DNA of 64,000 nucleotides from Phymorhynchus buccinoides (Eukaryota; Mollusca; Gastropoda; Neogastropoda; Raphitomidae), in NCBI GenBank assembly GCA_017654935.2, contig CM065684.1:55760617-55824616 (forward strand). The letters are read 5' to 3'. The notes beneath the pieces were generated by a model. That model did not search any database, was not told where the DNA came from, and saw only the letters and a list, made by a program, of their open reading frames with translations. Below, one piece after another: positions 49,979-63,009 of this stretch (positions are counted from its first letter, which is position 1; the number at the start of each line of letters is the position of its first letter). The translations under genes and the position numbers were made by a program.

Positions 49979-50121
49979 CAGTCAAACCTCTGTTACAAGA
50001 CCCTCCGTTAAGAGACCTTTTAATGTTTAAAGGATGTTGAGCTCTTCGTATGAAAACGACCTCCATTATACGACCCTCTCCAATTTAAGACCGATTTTTG
50101 TCTGGACATTTTGGAAGTCTT
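49979..50121. mobile_element. pogo-like TIR element truncated by the assembly gap
   Basis: TA-CAGTCAAACCTCTGTTACAA start, with ACGACCCTCTCCAATTTAAG and GGACATTTTGGAAGTCTT just before the Ns. The element at 19497-20060 has the same late phrase 24 bases before its end, so the gap starts close to this element's right terminus. Confidence 0.65.
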
Positions 50122-50621
50122 NNNNNNNNNNNNNNNNNNNNNNNNNNNNNNNNNNNNNNNNNNNNNNNNNNNNNNNNNNNNNNNNNNNNNNNNNNNNNNN
50201 NNNNNNNNNNNNNNNNNNNNNNNNNNNNNNNNNNNNNNNNNNNNNNNNNNNNNNNNNNNNNNNNNNNNNNNNNNNNNNNNNNNNNNNNNNNNNNNNNNNN
50301 NNNNNNNNNNNNNNNNNNNNNNNNNNNNNNNNNNNNNNNNNNNNNNNNNNNNNNNNNNNNNNNNNNNNNNNNNNNNNNNNNNNNNNNNNNNNNNNNNNNN
50401 NNNNNNNNNNNNNNNNNNNNNNNNNNNNNNNNNNNNNNNNNNNNNNNNNNNNNNNNNNNNNNNNNNNNNNNNNNNNNNNNNNNNNNNNNNNNNNNNNNNN
50501 NNNNNNNNNNNNNNNNNNNNNNNNNNNNNNNNNNNNNNNNNNNNNNNNNNNNNNNNNNNNNNNNNNNNNNNNNNNNNNNNNNNNNNNNNNNNNNNNNNNN
50601 NNNNNNNNNNNNNNNNNNNNN
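50122..50621. other. Assembly gap of exactly 500 N
   Basis: Five hundred consecutive Ns. A round number like this is normally a fixed-size placeholder for a scaffold join, so its true length is unknown. The left edge lies inside a pogo-like TIR element starting at 49979; the right edge lies inside the copy of the 38045-38673 transposon. Confidence 0.98.
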
Positions 50622-52478
50622 AACAGACAAAACCAGGAACGGCACAAGCAAAAATCTTCGGCAATCCCCACCCTACCCCCCTCCTGTAACAACGTTAAGG
50701 TTGCTGTAGCTCCGTAGCAAAGCTTTATTTTTTTGTAGCTGCTACGGCCAAATCGTAGCTGTAGGCAGGTCTGCAATAGGAAAAGTGTCCTGGCTCTCTT
50801 ACTATAATCAACAAGACAAAGTCCAACAGAGTTGATATGGACGTTTTGTCCTTACAGGGGAAATACCAGTCTGACAACATTTCTTTTTTATGAGCTCTCT
50901 AGTTACTTGTAAGCTTGATTGTTAATATTATAATAGATACCATAGGTCAAAATAGGCCTTCTATGTATTATGTTCATATACATAACACGGCATAGGTCAA
51001 GATGTGCCACCCCACCCCCTACCTACATTTCTCGGTTAATTCCATTTTTTCAATGTTTTTGCGCTTTCTTACCAAACATGAAGCTGTATTTTATGAACCA
51101 TTTTCAGCTAATTATCTTTGTTCAATAAATAATTGCAGTCATAATAAAGGCCATTACCTAATAATAGGTCACCCCCCCCCCCCCCCCCCTATGTAGTGCA
51201 GTACACCGCAGCATTTGTCACAGTCGTGGTTCATTGCGTTTTCCTGTCTTATAGGGTTAGGGTTAGGTATTCCAAAAAGATAATCATCTGGAAAGGTTAA
51301 TAAAATACAGCTTTATGTTTGGTAAGAAAGGCAAACACGGGAAAATTGAATTAACCGAGAAATGCATGGGGGGGGGGTGGCACATCTTTACCTTTACCCA
51401 TACCCATACATACAATACTACATGGGTGCTCCTGGGAAATTAAAAAAAATCCAGCAGAGTGCAGGGACAGCGCACACACACACTTTACTACCGGTACTCT
51501 TTTTTCACCCCTCTAGACTAGTGCTACAATCCTCTGAATTTAGCAAATGTTTATATAGGCCCTTTTTATTGTACAAGCATGTGTGTGTGTAAGAAAATCG
51601 TTGCTTCTCAAATTCTCATAATCCGGCGATGCCTGCTCTAGGCAATATAAAAATCCTTCAATTCAGGACATCCTGCGAGGGATAATCAATGAAACCAGCT
51701 CAGAATCAGAGCACAAAATATATGTCTAACTTTTTAAAATAGGATCATCTAGGTATCCTAAGAGGTCTCACAGGCCTGGAATCCAATGCGTCAGATGGGA
51801 GATTTGAGCGACACAGATCTGCACATCTGTCATCTGTGTGACACACTGGTCTGAAATCCAATGCGTCAGGTGGGAGATTTGAGTGTCATAGATCTGCACA
51901 TCTGTGTGACACACTAGTCTGAAATCCAATGCGTCAGGTGGGAGATTTGAGCGACATAGATCTGCACATCTGTATATAAGAATTATGACCTGAGCCTCAG
52001 GACGTAAACTGCTCTCACAAGCTAACTTCTTCTTCGATCGCTCAGTTTCCTGTCATATGAGTGCAGATGCGTCATGCTGCTGCTTTGCGCCTAAGAAATA
52101 GTTAGGCCCAGCATGTCCTACTTCGGCTGGAGAAAAGCTTTGTAAGAATGTCTTGAAAAATGGCAGGAGAATGAACTAACAAAGGCAGAAAGATAGTAGA
52201 TGACAGTAAAGCAAAGGGAAAAGGCTTACCCTATTTTACGGACTATAAGGCGATACTTTTTTTCTCCCCCCAGACCCCTGCGCCTTATAATGTGACTGAT
52301 AGTATAGTAAGAAACTATAACAAAATCCAAATTTTGGGTAAAATTTGGGGGGTGCGCCTTATAATCAGGTGTGCCTTATAGTCCGTAAAGTATGGTAGTC
52401 AAATAGAGTGAGATTAGAGGAAGTTACAAGCACTTATCTTCTAGAAGGTTGGGGAACTAATTTGTACGAAAGACTTAC

Positions 52479-52570
52479 TTGCTTAGCAGCTAGCGCCAGG
52501 TCTGGCTGAGCGATGTTCTCTGGGTGCTTGAAAAGGTTGGTTATCGCCCTAGCTCGCATATTCTGTGACA
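52479..52570 (-). pseudogene. CDIN1: Inverted duplicate of CDIN1 exon 6
   Basis: Base-identical to 36283-36374, with the same GCAG acceptor and GTAAGT donor on the minus strand. In this arm it is the last CDIN1 exon before the N gap, so no exon 7 follows on the minus strand. Confidence 0.9.
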
Positions 52571-55293
52571 CTGCAAAAACAACAACACCACCTTCAATAA
52601 TGTATGACAAGATGACAAAGCCATTATACATGGGTGAAAGGAAAAACATTTGATCAATCCTGAAATGGCACGTTTTCTGAATCTAAAATGTTGACATTAA
52701 AAAATAAATTTCAATGTGTGTGTGTGCCTGTGTACAGGATGGGTGGGGACAGTGTTAGAATTGCATGATGAAAAGATGGTGCGAACGATCCTGGAGGCAA
52801 TACCCGGAGGCAGTGCAACACCAGTAAAGTCCCGAATTTTTAACAATACAGATATACATGTATGAAATGACTAAAAGTGTTAGAATTGCATCTCTATCAT
52901 CTTGCTTAAATCTGCCATCTATTTTGGCAAAATACGTTTGATTTTATAAGACCATGGATCCGGATGACAAGATGGCCAATCCTGAAGACTTTCTATCAGC
53001 TTTTTCAATCCTGGTTTCAGGAGCATGCCTGGACTACTTTCACCGTTGCATAAACTCTGTACTCCCAGCTAATAATGAAAATCAGGGGAGATAATATTCA
53101 ACTCTTGGATTATTGTGGATTTTTTGTGTTAACCCATTTCCCGCATAAGTGCATTGGTATGGGAATACCCAGTAGTTTAATATTTTACAATAAACTGTCC
53201 TAGATGAGATTTCCCCCCCACCAAACTTTGGTTAAAATCCATCCATTATCTTCAAAATAATCAGTCACTGTGTCTTTGTATTAATTATTTAAATATGATT
53301 TACAAGGATTACATTAATATGGTTTAAAAAGACATCACGGGCAGTATCTAAAAACTCTAAGGAACCATTCTGCCAAATTTCATTAAGGTTGGTTCATTAG
53401 TTAAAGGCTCAAGTGGAAGAAAATGTTGTCACATATACATACAGACACGGGACATATACAACCCTCGTTCCCACTCTAATGTAATTCTGTTCTTACTGAA
53501 CTAGGAGTTCAAACATAAATAATAATAACATTACACATAGCACTTTACCTCAAATGAGCGCAAAGCGCTTTACAGCCAAGTGTTCAACAATAAGCAGACA
53601 ACAAGAGTAGTATTCAAGAATGACAGTCAGCAACAACGCATGCACATAGCAGCACACACAGACACCCCCACATACACACACATGTGCGCATGCACACATA
53701 TATAGACACAGACTCGACCTTTATCTCATATTCAGTAAATCATAGACATTAGGTTGCATGGACACACAGACAGCTGCACACACACACACTTACTCTCCAG
53801 AAAATACACACATACATACACACACATGTATGCATGCACACACACAGACACCACACATACAGACACACACGTAGGGTGGAATTTTTACTTAGGGAATGAA
53901 ATCATTTGTTCTTTGAATGAAGGCTAAAAATGCTGAATTTTCTTTTTCAACGTACAAAAGTTGGATGCAAGGCATGAAAATGTTACACTTTCATTGCTTT
54001 TGTTTTATTAATTATTTGCTTTATCCTAAGTTTATCCTTTTTTTTTTAAAAACTACGAACAAGCACACGCTTTTTAGGGGGTGGGGGTGGGGGGAGATAA
54101 ATCATGTTTCTTTTTCAGACTGAAGGCTTAAATAAAAATGCTGAAATAGATTTTTTTTTTTTTACTGTAGATACTGTATTATAAATACAATAGCTCCCCA
54201 TGGGGATACCAGGGGGTCTTTCGTAAAAAAATAGTTCCCCCATCTTCTGGAAGTTCTGTGCTTGTAACTTCCTCTAATCTGTCACTCTCTTTGACTCTGC
54301 CTTTTCACTTTGCTTTCTATCATCTACTATCTTTCTGACTTATTGACCCATTCTCCTGCCTTAATTGGGATACCGGGGGGTCTTTTGCATAAATAGTTCC
54401 CCCACCTTCTGGAAGTTCTGTGCTTGTAACTTCCTTTAATCTGTCACTCTCTTTGACTCTGCCTTTTTTCCTTTGCTTACTGTCGTCTACTATCTACTAT
54501 CTTTCTGCCTTACCGGTCCATTCTCCTGCCTTTTTTCACGAAACACTTTCAAAAACAATTTCTTCCAGCTGAAGTCGGACTTGCTGGGCCTAACTATTTC
54601 TTAGTTAGGCGCATAATGGCAGCATGACGCATCTGCGCTCATAATTGACAGGAAACTGTCTGAGCGATCGAAGAAGAAGAAGACCCATTCTCCTGCCTTT
54701 CTAAAAAAAATCTTCAAAATAATATTTCTCCCTTTCAGCCAAGGGTCCTTGGCTATTCACTGTGTCTACAGTACATGTGATGCAAGTTAAATTGACCCAT
54801 GGCCAATATTAAAATGATGCGTCTGTGCCCGATGGAAGCTTTCTTTACCAGTGGCAGTTCTCCCTACACACCGTAAATAATTGTTGGTTGTTGTCACTCC
54901 ACGGGTGGAGTGAATGTGTGGGTGGCTCCACGAATGGAGTGAAGTCCCCTGAAGTCGGAGTATGGCCACCATTGTGGCGGGGCCCTTTAAAAGCAGCCAT
55001 ACACGTAATCTTCCCACCCAAGACTATGAGAATTGTTCACATGGCACTGGGTGTGCCCCAGAGCGTTTAAGCTGGGGAACGAAAACAACAACATATTTCT
55101 CCCTTGAGCTCCTCCGAAATTGGAATGTGTCGGCTGTATGCAGCGGGGAGACCAGTGAAAACTGAAAACCAGACACATATCTACCTTACCCATTACGACC
55201 ATATGGCCTGGGAACGCAGAAGAAGAAGAAGAAATACAATAAATCCATTTAAGATAGTGCACACAAACAATGCTGACAACTGTCTTCACTCAC

Positions 55294-55363
55294 GCGCCTT
55301 GTTCTTTTGTTCCATGTAGAGATCCAGTATGAAGCGCATCAACATGCAGGGGGACAGATCAAA
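55294..55363 (-). pseudogene. CDIN1: Inverted duplicate of CDIN1 exon 5
   Basis: Base-identical to 33493-33562, splice sites intact. The flanking intron carries small differences from the left arm. Confidence 0.9.
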
Positions 55364-55752
55364 CTGTAACAGAGAAACAAATAGCTACGCATTATTAACA
55401 TATCTGTGCATGGTGCATTAGGTTAACATATTTGTTTTGGATTCATCATCATAGTTCATGTTCAACACTCCAACTAAATCCATATATACTGCAACACTTT
55501 TTTCAAAATTGTTACACTTCTTTCTAATCACATATTTTTTACAACAAAATAAAAAGTGTATATCATCTTCTATATAAAAAACACCCCACATTGGACAAGG
55601 ATAAATCATAGATAAATAAATATATCATCAGGCATCAGAACAGTCTGAAGTCCAAACCTCTGAAAACTGCGGTAAAAGGGCCATCAAGGCCATAGACTGA
55701 AGAGGAACAACACTGAAATCAGTTCCCAACAACACCACCAAAAAAGGCTTAA

Positions 55753-55991
55753 CCCTTTCACCGCCAGCCATATTTCAGCCAAAAATTCCATTACATTTAC
55801 CTGGGATAGAGAACAAAATCCATCTGCAGTATTGGGGATTCTTCTGTGACATATATAAAATAAGGTCTATCCTTACTTCCCAAAACTAAGACAATAGGGT
55901 CTTTGGATAATAGACCCCTAATTTGATGCCTTTTAGTGACATAGGTGTTAATTCACTGTGGTGCTAAAATGCGACTTTGGCGGTGAAAGGG
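55753..55991. mobile_element. piggyBac-like MITE (mirror of 32879-33107)
   Basis: TTAA-CCCTTTCACCGCCAGCC start and GGCGGTGAAAGGG-TTAA end, in the right arm. Confidence 0.85.
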
Positions 55992-56593
55992 TTAATGCAG
56001 TGATAGACCACTTTAAAATGGATGATTTTAGTACTTAACAGAAAAGATAGCACTGAAGAGAAAGGCAAAACCTCTCATAAGAGAAGCCAATCCTCTGTCA
56101 GAAATTCTTAATCCTCTGACTGAAATTAGCACATCCTGACAATTCTGATGCCTGAATTCATCATCATGAAACCATTGTTTATGTGCTTTCAAGCCTATAG
56201 ACATAGTTCTAGACCTAAACCTGGCCAGACATATTCTATGCCATCTATTGTTTACAACTGTTAGATATTTCTCAGCTTCAAATACATCCTTAAAGCTATA
56301 ATACCAATCATACTAACCTGAATTTTCAAATTTGGAATGCTAATTTTGCTGACAGGAAGCAATAATTCTGTCTTTAGATTCAATAATAAATCCATCCTCA
56401 CTTCCCACCCCCTGACATAGCCATACAATTCCAAACCCAGGTGTAGTTAAAATTCTTTTCACATATTTTCCTTTCCTTTTTCATGTTCGTTTAATAACAT
56501 TTGATAGGCCTGTCTACTAAGTCTGGATATAGGTAGTTTTAACAACTTCAGCCAGTATTTTATACACTTAACATAGGTTCCAGCATACAGAGG

Positions 56594-57683
56594 CAGACCT
56601 GTTTACCCATATAATGAACAAACTGGAATTTGCCACAGAAAAACCCGGAATTTGAGAAAACCCCCACAGAATTCACGTCGGTACACGACTCGCGATAAAA
56701 CACTGATTTAAGGTATCTTGCGAGCGCACTGTGTGCACACACTCACAGGTGTGTTGAAAATTAAAAAATACAACCACTCTCTTGGCTATTTTTGTGCCTT
56801 TAACTTGGATTGATGGATGAATGGTGTGCAAATAATAAAAGAATAATCATCCAAAGTCATTTAGACACCGACACCTTTCGAATTATAGGGGTAATTTGTT
56901 TAAAATAAAGGTAATCGAGTCAAGTCTTTGATCGGTAGCAAGATCGGTTCCGCGAACATCGGCGTAGATTTTCAATATTGTGATTTTTTGGCTCAATGTT
57001 GCCAGAAAAGCTTTATTAGTACCTTCAGTCATTACTTCTTAGTCAATTTTAGTATAAAACAAGCTGGAAAAAGCAAAATACCTAGACATGTCCACGATCG
57101 GACAGAGAAAATCACTCAGCTGCGGATCGGCGGCCGCCAAGTTGCAACTCGGCGCCATCGCGATCAATTTTCACTTCATTTTCCGTTGAAAAGTTCAAAA
57201 TTCTCACATCATTGTATTTTCCAGTGATAATATAATCTAAATTGACTCATTTCAAGCCCTAATTACAATCTCTACCATAAAAAAAAACTGCCTGGAAAGC
57301 TCTTCGAATCGACAGTAAAAGCCTGGCCGCCATTTGCATGAAGCTCAGACCCCGAAATAAAACAATTATTTCACCCTTTTAACCAATGAAAATGCAGCAT
57401 TTAATGCATGTGACGTCAAGCACAACCCCTTTTCTGATGACGTAGTGTGTTAGGTACACAAGTATTCAACGATTGGCCGCTTAAGAGTACCGGTATGATG
57501 AAAGCTCGCGTCTCCAAGGTTTCGGTCAACCCTTGCGTCTTTTCATACGAACGGAAACAAATAATAGACGTTTTTTTCGAAATCCCGGAATTTTCAGCGT
57601 TCACCCGGAATTTACTATTTTACCCAGAATTTTTGCAAATTCCCGGAATAATTCCGGCAAAACCGGAAGGGTAAACAGGTCTG
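56594..57683. mobile_element. CAGACCTG-terminus transposon (mirror of 31180-32270)
   Basis: Reverse complement of the left-arm element, one base shorter, flanked by CAGAGG on both sides (56588-56593, 57684-57689), the same 6-bp target duplication. Confidence 0.85.
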
Positions 57684-57802
57684 CAGAGGGTACCTTCCTG
57701 TTTCTCCATATACTATTGTGCACTCACTGTCTCACAGTCACACAACGACACACACTTGGATACATGCACATCAATCGGTAACACACATACACACAAACCT
57801 AC

Positions 57803-57860
57803 CTCTGCTGCCATATTGAGAACAACATTCTGTTCTCCCTTTTGCACTCTTTCAAAAAAC
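57803..57860 (-). pseudogene. CDIN1: Inverted duplicate of CDIN1 exon 4
   Basis: Base-identical to 31003-31060, splice sites intact. Confidence 0.9.
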
Positions 57861-59082
57861 CTGCAAAAAAAGAAATATTTTGGGAATTGGATGAGTCAAA
57901 AAGTATGAACAAGTTATGTCATATGAAACTAATGAAGTCTGAATAAAGCTCATAACAAATTAAAAGTCAAAATTAATACCCAAAATAAAAGGTTTAACCC
58001 TTTCAACGCTAGCCATTCCTCAGCCAAAATTTACCATTAGCCTTACTTAGAAAAGATTTCGTCTGCAATATTGGGGATTCCTCTTTGACATGCATAAAAT
58101 AGGGTCTATCCTTACCTCTCAAAATTAAGAACATAAGGTCACTGGATACCAGACCCTCATTGTGATGCCTTTTAGTGACATGGGTGTTAAATCATTGTGG
58201 TGCCAAGAGGCGACAGTGGCGATGAAAGAGTTAATAACAAAAAAACACAGCGCAAAACAAATCACGACATTTCGGGTTCAACCCGTTGTCCAGTGCTAAA
58301 AATAGATATAACATAGTGACATACATGACGTAAAGACGTAATTTCTGTAATGATGTAACTGAACCCAGCAGTCATCTTCGTTTCTTCACATTCTAAATAA
58401 AGCAAAACAAACATGGGAAACCTATTTTGAGTGAATATAAGAAAACAGCTTAGTAAACATATTCTCAATCTCCCTAACTGTTTAGATTCAAGTTTGAATT
58501 TCCATTAAATGTTTTGTTACAAGAATCTGTCCTCAAATATAACACTGTATTGCCAAAACATGTCTGTCAACTAAAAAGTATTGGAATAACCTCTCTGCAC
58601 AAATCAAGCTTGCACCAAACCTTAACCAGTTTAAAAACCTCTTGGACAAAGACCCTAAATTGACAGAATTGAGATACCAACATGACTGATTGAGTCATCA
58701 AAAAACGTCACAGCTGTGCCCAATACTACAAAAACTAAATTGAAAGGGCACTTGAGAGGCCGCGAGGCCTAGTTGCCCTCATTACCCTGACCTGACCTGA
58801 CCTGATTGAGTCATCAAAAACCATCACAGCTGTGCCCAATACTACAAAAACTAAATTGAAAGGGCACTTGAGAGGCCGTGAGGCCTAGTTGCCCTCATTA
58901 CGCTGACCCTGACCTGAAAAGGAATTCCAGAGTACATTCATCACCAATGAACATACACAAAGTTCCAGGTCACCTTTCTCACACAAGAACATTTTTTAAA
59001 GTTTTATCCATGGGCAAACATGATATGGATAATAAAAGACAAATATACACTTTGAAGTCATCATTGCATAATATTCAATATA

Positions 59083-59891
59083 CAGTGGAATCCGCTTTAT
59101 CGGCCTTCGGATAATTGGCCAAAGCCGCTTAATCTGCCAATTTCCTAATATACGGAATTTTTTCTTCTTAAGCATGTGTTATTTTGTTCGTTTTTACGGC
59201 CAAAGCTGAAATCTTCAATTTCGCTTTATTGACCACTTTTTCTCTCTAATTTTTCCTCTTTACCCCCCCCCCCCCCCTTTTTTTTGAGAGGGAGAACAAC
59301 AGACAAACTGACAACACGCTTTTGACGTTTACATGGTTGAGTGTGAAGTTGGAAGGTGAGCTGTTGTCAATTGAAAGACCCTGCATGGCGTTAAAATCAT
59401 TCAAGAAAACAAAATCATTGTCTTTTACTCGTGCTTTTGTCAAGTTGTAGGATTAATATAAAGTGTTCACATACAGTACACATACACTGTACTGTATGAA
59501 CTCTTGTGTTTTGACAGATTTTATTCATTTCAATTTGTCTCTCACACTGGAAGTCACTTCACACTAAGAACTGACAGCTGACAGGATGGCTCGTTTAAGC
59601 GAGAGATTTTAATGAATCTACATGTACATCTGTAATCAAAATAAAATTGTTGTTTTTAACATAGCGATTTGTCTTTAATTACATGTACAGTGTATGTATT
59701 CAGACTCAAAACACACATCACAAAAACGGAAAGAATTTGAATTTGAACTGCAACATTTAATTTTGACGTCATTGCTTTTGACTTGCATAATTGCACCATA
59801 CAGTATCTCGATGCTCGTTTTATCGGCCGATTCGCTTTATCGGCCACATTTTTCCTGGTCCCAAAAGTGGCCGATAAAGCGGATTCCACTG
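59083..59891. mobile_element. pogo-like TIR element (mirror of 28981-29791)
   Basis: Same ends and TA flanks as the left-arm copy, two bases shorter. Confidence 0.8.
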
Positions 59892-60079
59892 TATATTATA
59901 ATACTTTGAAAAGCAGGAACAATCACAAGCACGAAAAAACAACAACTCATGTTTACCATAAGTTGAGCAGGGACACCAAGATTGAAAAACAAATTTGACA
60001 AAGTGGCAAGATCATCAAATAAATGCATGAAATACATCAATGTTAGTACTATCATTCAATGTCTGTTCAATCCACTTAC

Positions 60080-60144
60080 GTTTCATAATATTTTGTCCTT
60101 CTGTCCTCTCTGTTATGAACACCAAACGATCGTTTCAATAAGCT
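60080..60144 (-). pseudogene. CDIN1: Inverted duplicate of CDIN1 exon 3
   Basis: Base-identical to 28747-28811. About 20 bases beyond its donor the right arm has roughly 19 extra intron bases compared with the left arm, an indel typical of allelic variation. Confidence 0.9.
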
Positions 60145-62578
60145 CTGAAAACAAAGAACATCATGAACATGTCAAACATTGTATACGTTGTGCCAAATCC
60201 GCGGAATCAGCAGTAATTTTGCCTATTCGGCAGTCATTTTGCCTATTTCCATGTAATCGGCAAATCGTTGCCCATTTCACGTATTGAGCAACGATTTGCT
60301 GAATCTGTGGAAAGAGTGATTTTTCTTGCATATTTCACAGAATAGGCAGCCGATTACACGGAATCGGCAATTTTGCCTATTCCGCGAAATAGGCAAGTTT
60401 TAAATAAGCCAATCTCATTTTCGCACCTGTCAATACTGTATTGTTATAATCATATTTTTGTGGTACGGCAAAGTGTTGATAGGATGAATAAATGTACCTA
60501 AGATTCATTTTAAACATAGATCAACATAATGAACATTTAATAGGAAATTGGGGTGATATGTTAAACACAACTCACAAGTCTACAGATTTGACTAAACCCT
60601 GAAGCTAACACTAGTAACAGTAATCACACTGGGCCTAGTTCAGCATGAATTCATAGTCACAATTTCTATTCACATCCACAGTATTGTTTCTGTGAAATTG
60701 TGACAAATTCTCTCTCTCTCTCTGAATCTGTATTTGGCTACGCTGAGCTGTCCCACTGGACACTTACACAGCATTGTGTTTTACGACAGAATGACAAATA
60801 AAAGCAAAACTAAAATCAACAGAAAAACAAAGAAACTAAAAATGGAAGTCTCCCCAGCGTTTCATGGTTCAGGTCCAAGCAGGATACCAAGCAAGGCAAG
60901 GCAAACGTTTTATTCCATACCCACTTGGGGCACAGAAATATAAAACAAAGCACACACATAGTTAAACAATCGAACATCAAAACAGAGTGGTGTATATACC
61001 ATGAAAAACGACAAGTAGATATCTAAGACAAATATACCTATACCATTATTACAAAAAACAAAACATGTGACATTTTGTCCATTCAAATCATAGAAAAGAA
61101 CTGTTTATAACTGTAACAAAGTGTTTAAGTTCATCAAAAGTTTCTTATTTTTCGAGGAAAACAAAGCATTAAATTCATACGCATTTGGTCACAAAAAAAA
61201 GTACTGCGAAAGATATTTATTTATTTCAGTATTAAAGAAAGGACAGACAAACAAATAATGGAACTCATCTGCCACATCATGTACATTACACTTTTCACAG
61301 ATTCTTTCACTTCTGGGTATATTATCGTAGCGCAATTTATTTACTGGCAAGTTATTATTAGTTGTTCCAAATTTTAGAATGGTAAACACATAATTCTGTG
61401 GAAGTACTAAGTAGCATGGAGCGTGTGCGCGAGTGAGTGTGCGTGCGCCCACGGACGCGCTTCCGAGCAGGTGTGTGTTGTGCGAGTGTGTTCTGTGTGG
61501 GTATATGTGCTTGCATGTGTATGAGTGTATGTGTGCGCAGGAGAGATTGTGTTTTCGGCTAGAGAGGGGGGGGGGGGAGTGAGTGTATGCGAGTATGTGT
61601 CTGCGAGTGTGAGTACACGTGAGTGTTCTGTGTATGTGTGTTTGTGTGTGTCTCTGTGTGCGTGTGTGCGTGTGCATGTGTTTGTTCAAATTAGTGTATG
61701 TTTGAGTAAGTTTGTGTGAGTTTCAGTGAGAATGTGTCTTCCGTGTGTTTGATGAAATGTGTGTGGGTCTGTGTGTGTATGTCTGTGTGCAAGAACGTGT
61801 TCACTTGCGTGCATGCACGTACGTGCGTGTGTGTCTGTCGCGCGTGTGTTTCAATACTGACTGTAAAGCACTTTGTGCTCGATAAAAAGCGCTATATAAG
61901 TATCCATTTATTATTATTATTATTGATGGAAAGCTAAAAAAAACAAAAACAGTTTTGTTGCCATTCTTTCCAACAAATTCAATTGTGGATATTGCCGTTT
62001 TTAAAGGTGCACCCGAGACAATAATGAAACTTGGTCAAAACACTTCTTTTGGTGAATAAACCTTTTCTTACTTACTCTTTTGGCAAATTTCTAATATATG
62101 CCCTTTTTTAATAATCCTTTAAAAGACGTGATAAGACACCTGAATGACACAGACATACCATTTTCGAAGGGGTGAGGAGGGAGCTATTTCCTTTGTTGTG
62201 AGCGAAACTCCTTTGGGCTAACTGAAACTGTATAAAATGTAGACTTGTATTAAGCTGTATTATGGAAATTTCATGTAAACGATTTGGCCTAATTAAAGCG
62301 ACTCAGGTGTCCATTTGAAAAAAGAAGGCACACGGCTTGTCTTTCATTGAAAAATTCCCACTTCCAGCACATCCACCAAGGAGAAATATCCAATGCCGCC
62401 GATATGACAGTTTGATTTCGAGAAAAACCGGAGCAAAGTGAGTGTTGTGATCTCTGTAAAGCGTTTTTTCCTAGTGATCTTGATGTCTTTCAAAAAACGT
62501 ATCTATCCGGGTGTCCCTTTAACCTTGATGCAATTTTGTAAAACATTCAATCAACTCTGTGAAAAAGAAAAGTCTTAC

Positions 62579-62624
62579 CTGCAGCTCCAGTGTGTAAATA
62601 CTGATCAACGTTTCTTCTGAGACA
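62579..62624 (-). pseudogene. CDIN1: Inverted duplicate of CDIN1 exon 2
   Basis: Base-identical to 26268-26313, splice sites intact. It is the most distal CDIN1 exon in this arm: the homology ends about 600 bases further on and exon 1 is absent. Confidence 0.9.
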
Positions 62625-63009
62625 CTGAAACAAGCAGATCAATTCAATTCATCAAATGCACCATCAAACAATAAGATTACTGCAGTTACCATTTAACTAA
62701 CTTATAATACAGTGGAACCTCCCTTCAGGGCTCCCAGTCATCCCGCAAAACAAGGGGTCCCAGGGACTCCTTCACTTACAGTTTAAAGGGTCCTAGAGGC
62801 GGGATAGAGGGTCCCAGTGGCATTGTGAATGGCAAAAATAATTTTCCTAATGCATCCCTGGGACCCCCTGCTCATTCTTTTAGAGGGTCCTTTAGAATTT
62901 TAGAGCTTCATAGACCCCCAAATGGGGGTCCCTGTCCCTTGTAAGACCTCCCATTATAAGACTCCCTCCCATATAAGACCTACTTTTCTGAGACATTGCC
63001 CTTCTTTGT

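Noticed and set aside
50020..50776. Long open frames across the gap
   Set aside because: They consist of Ns.
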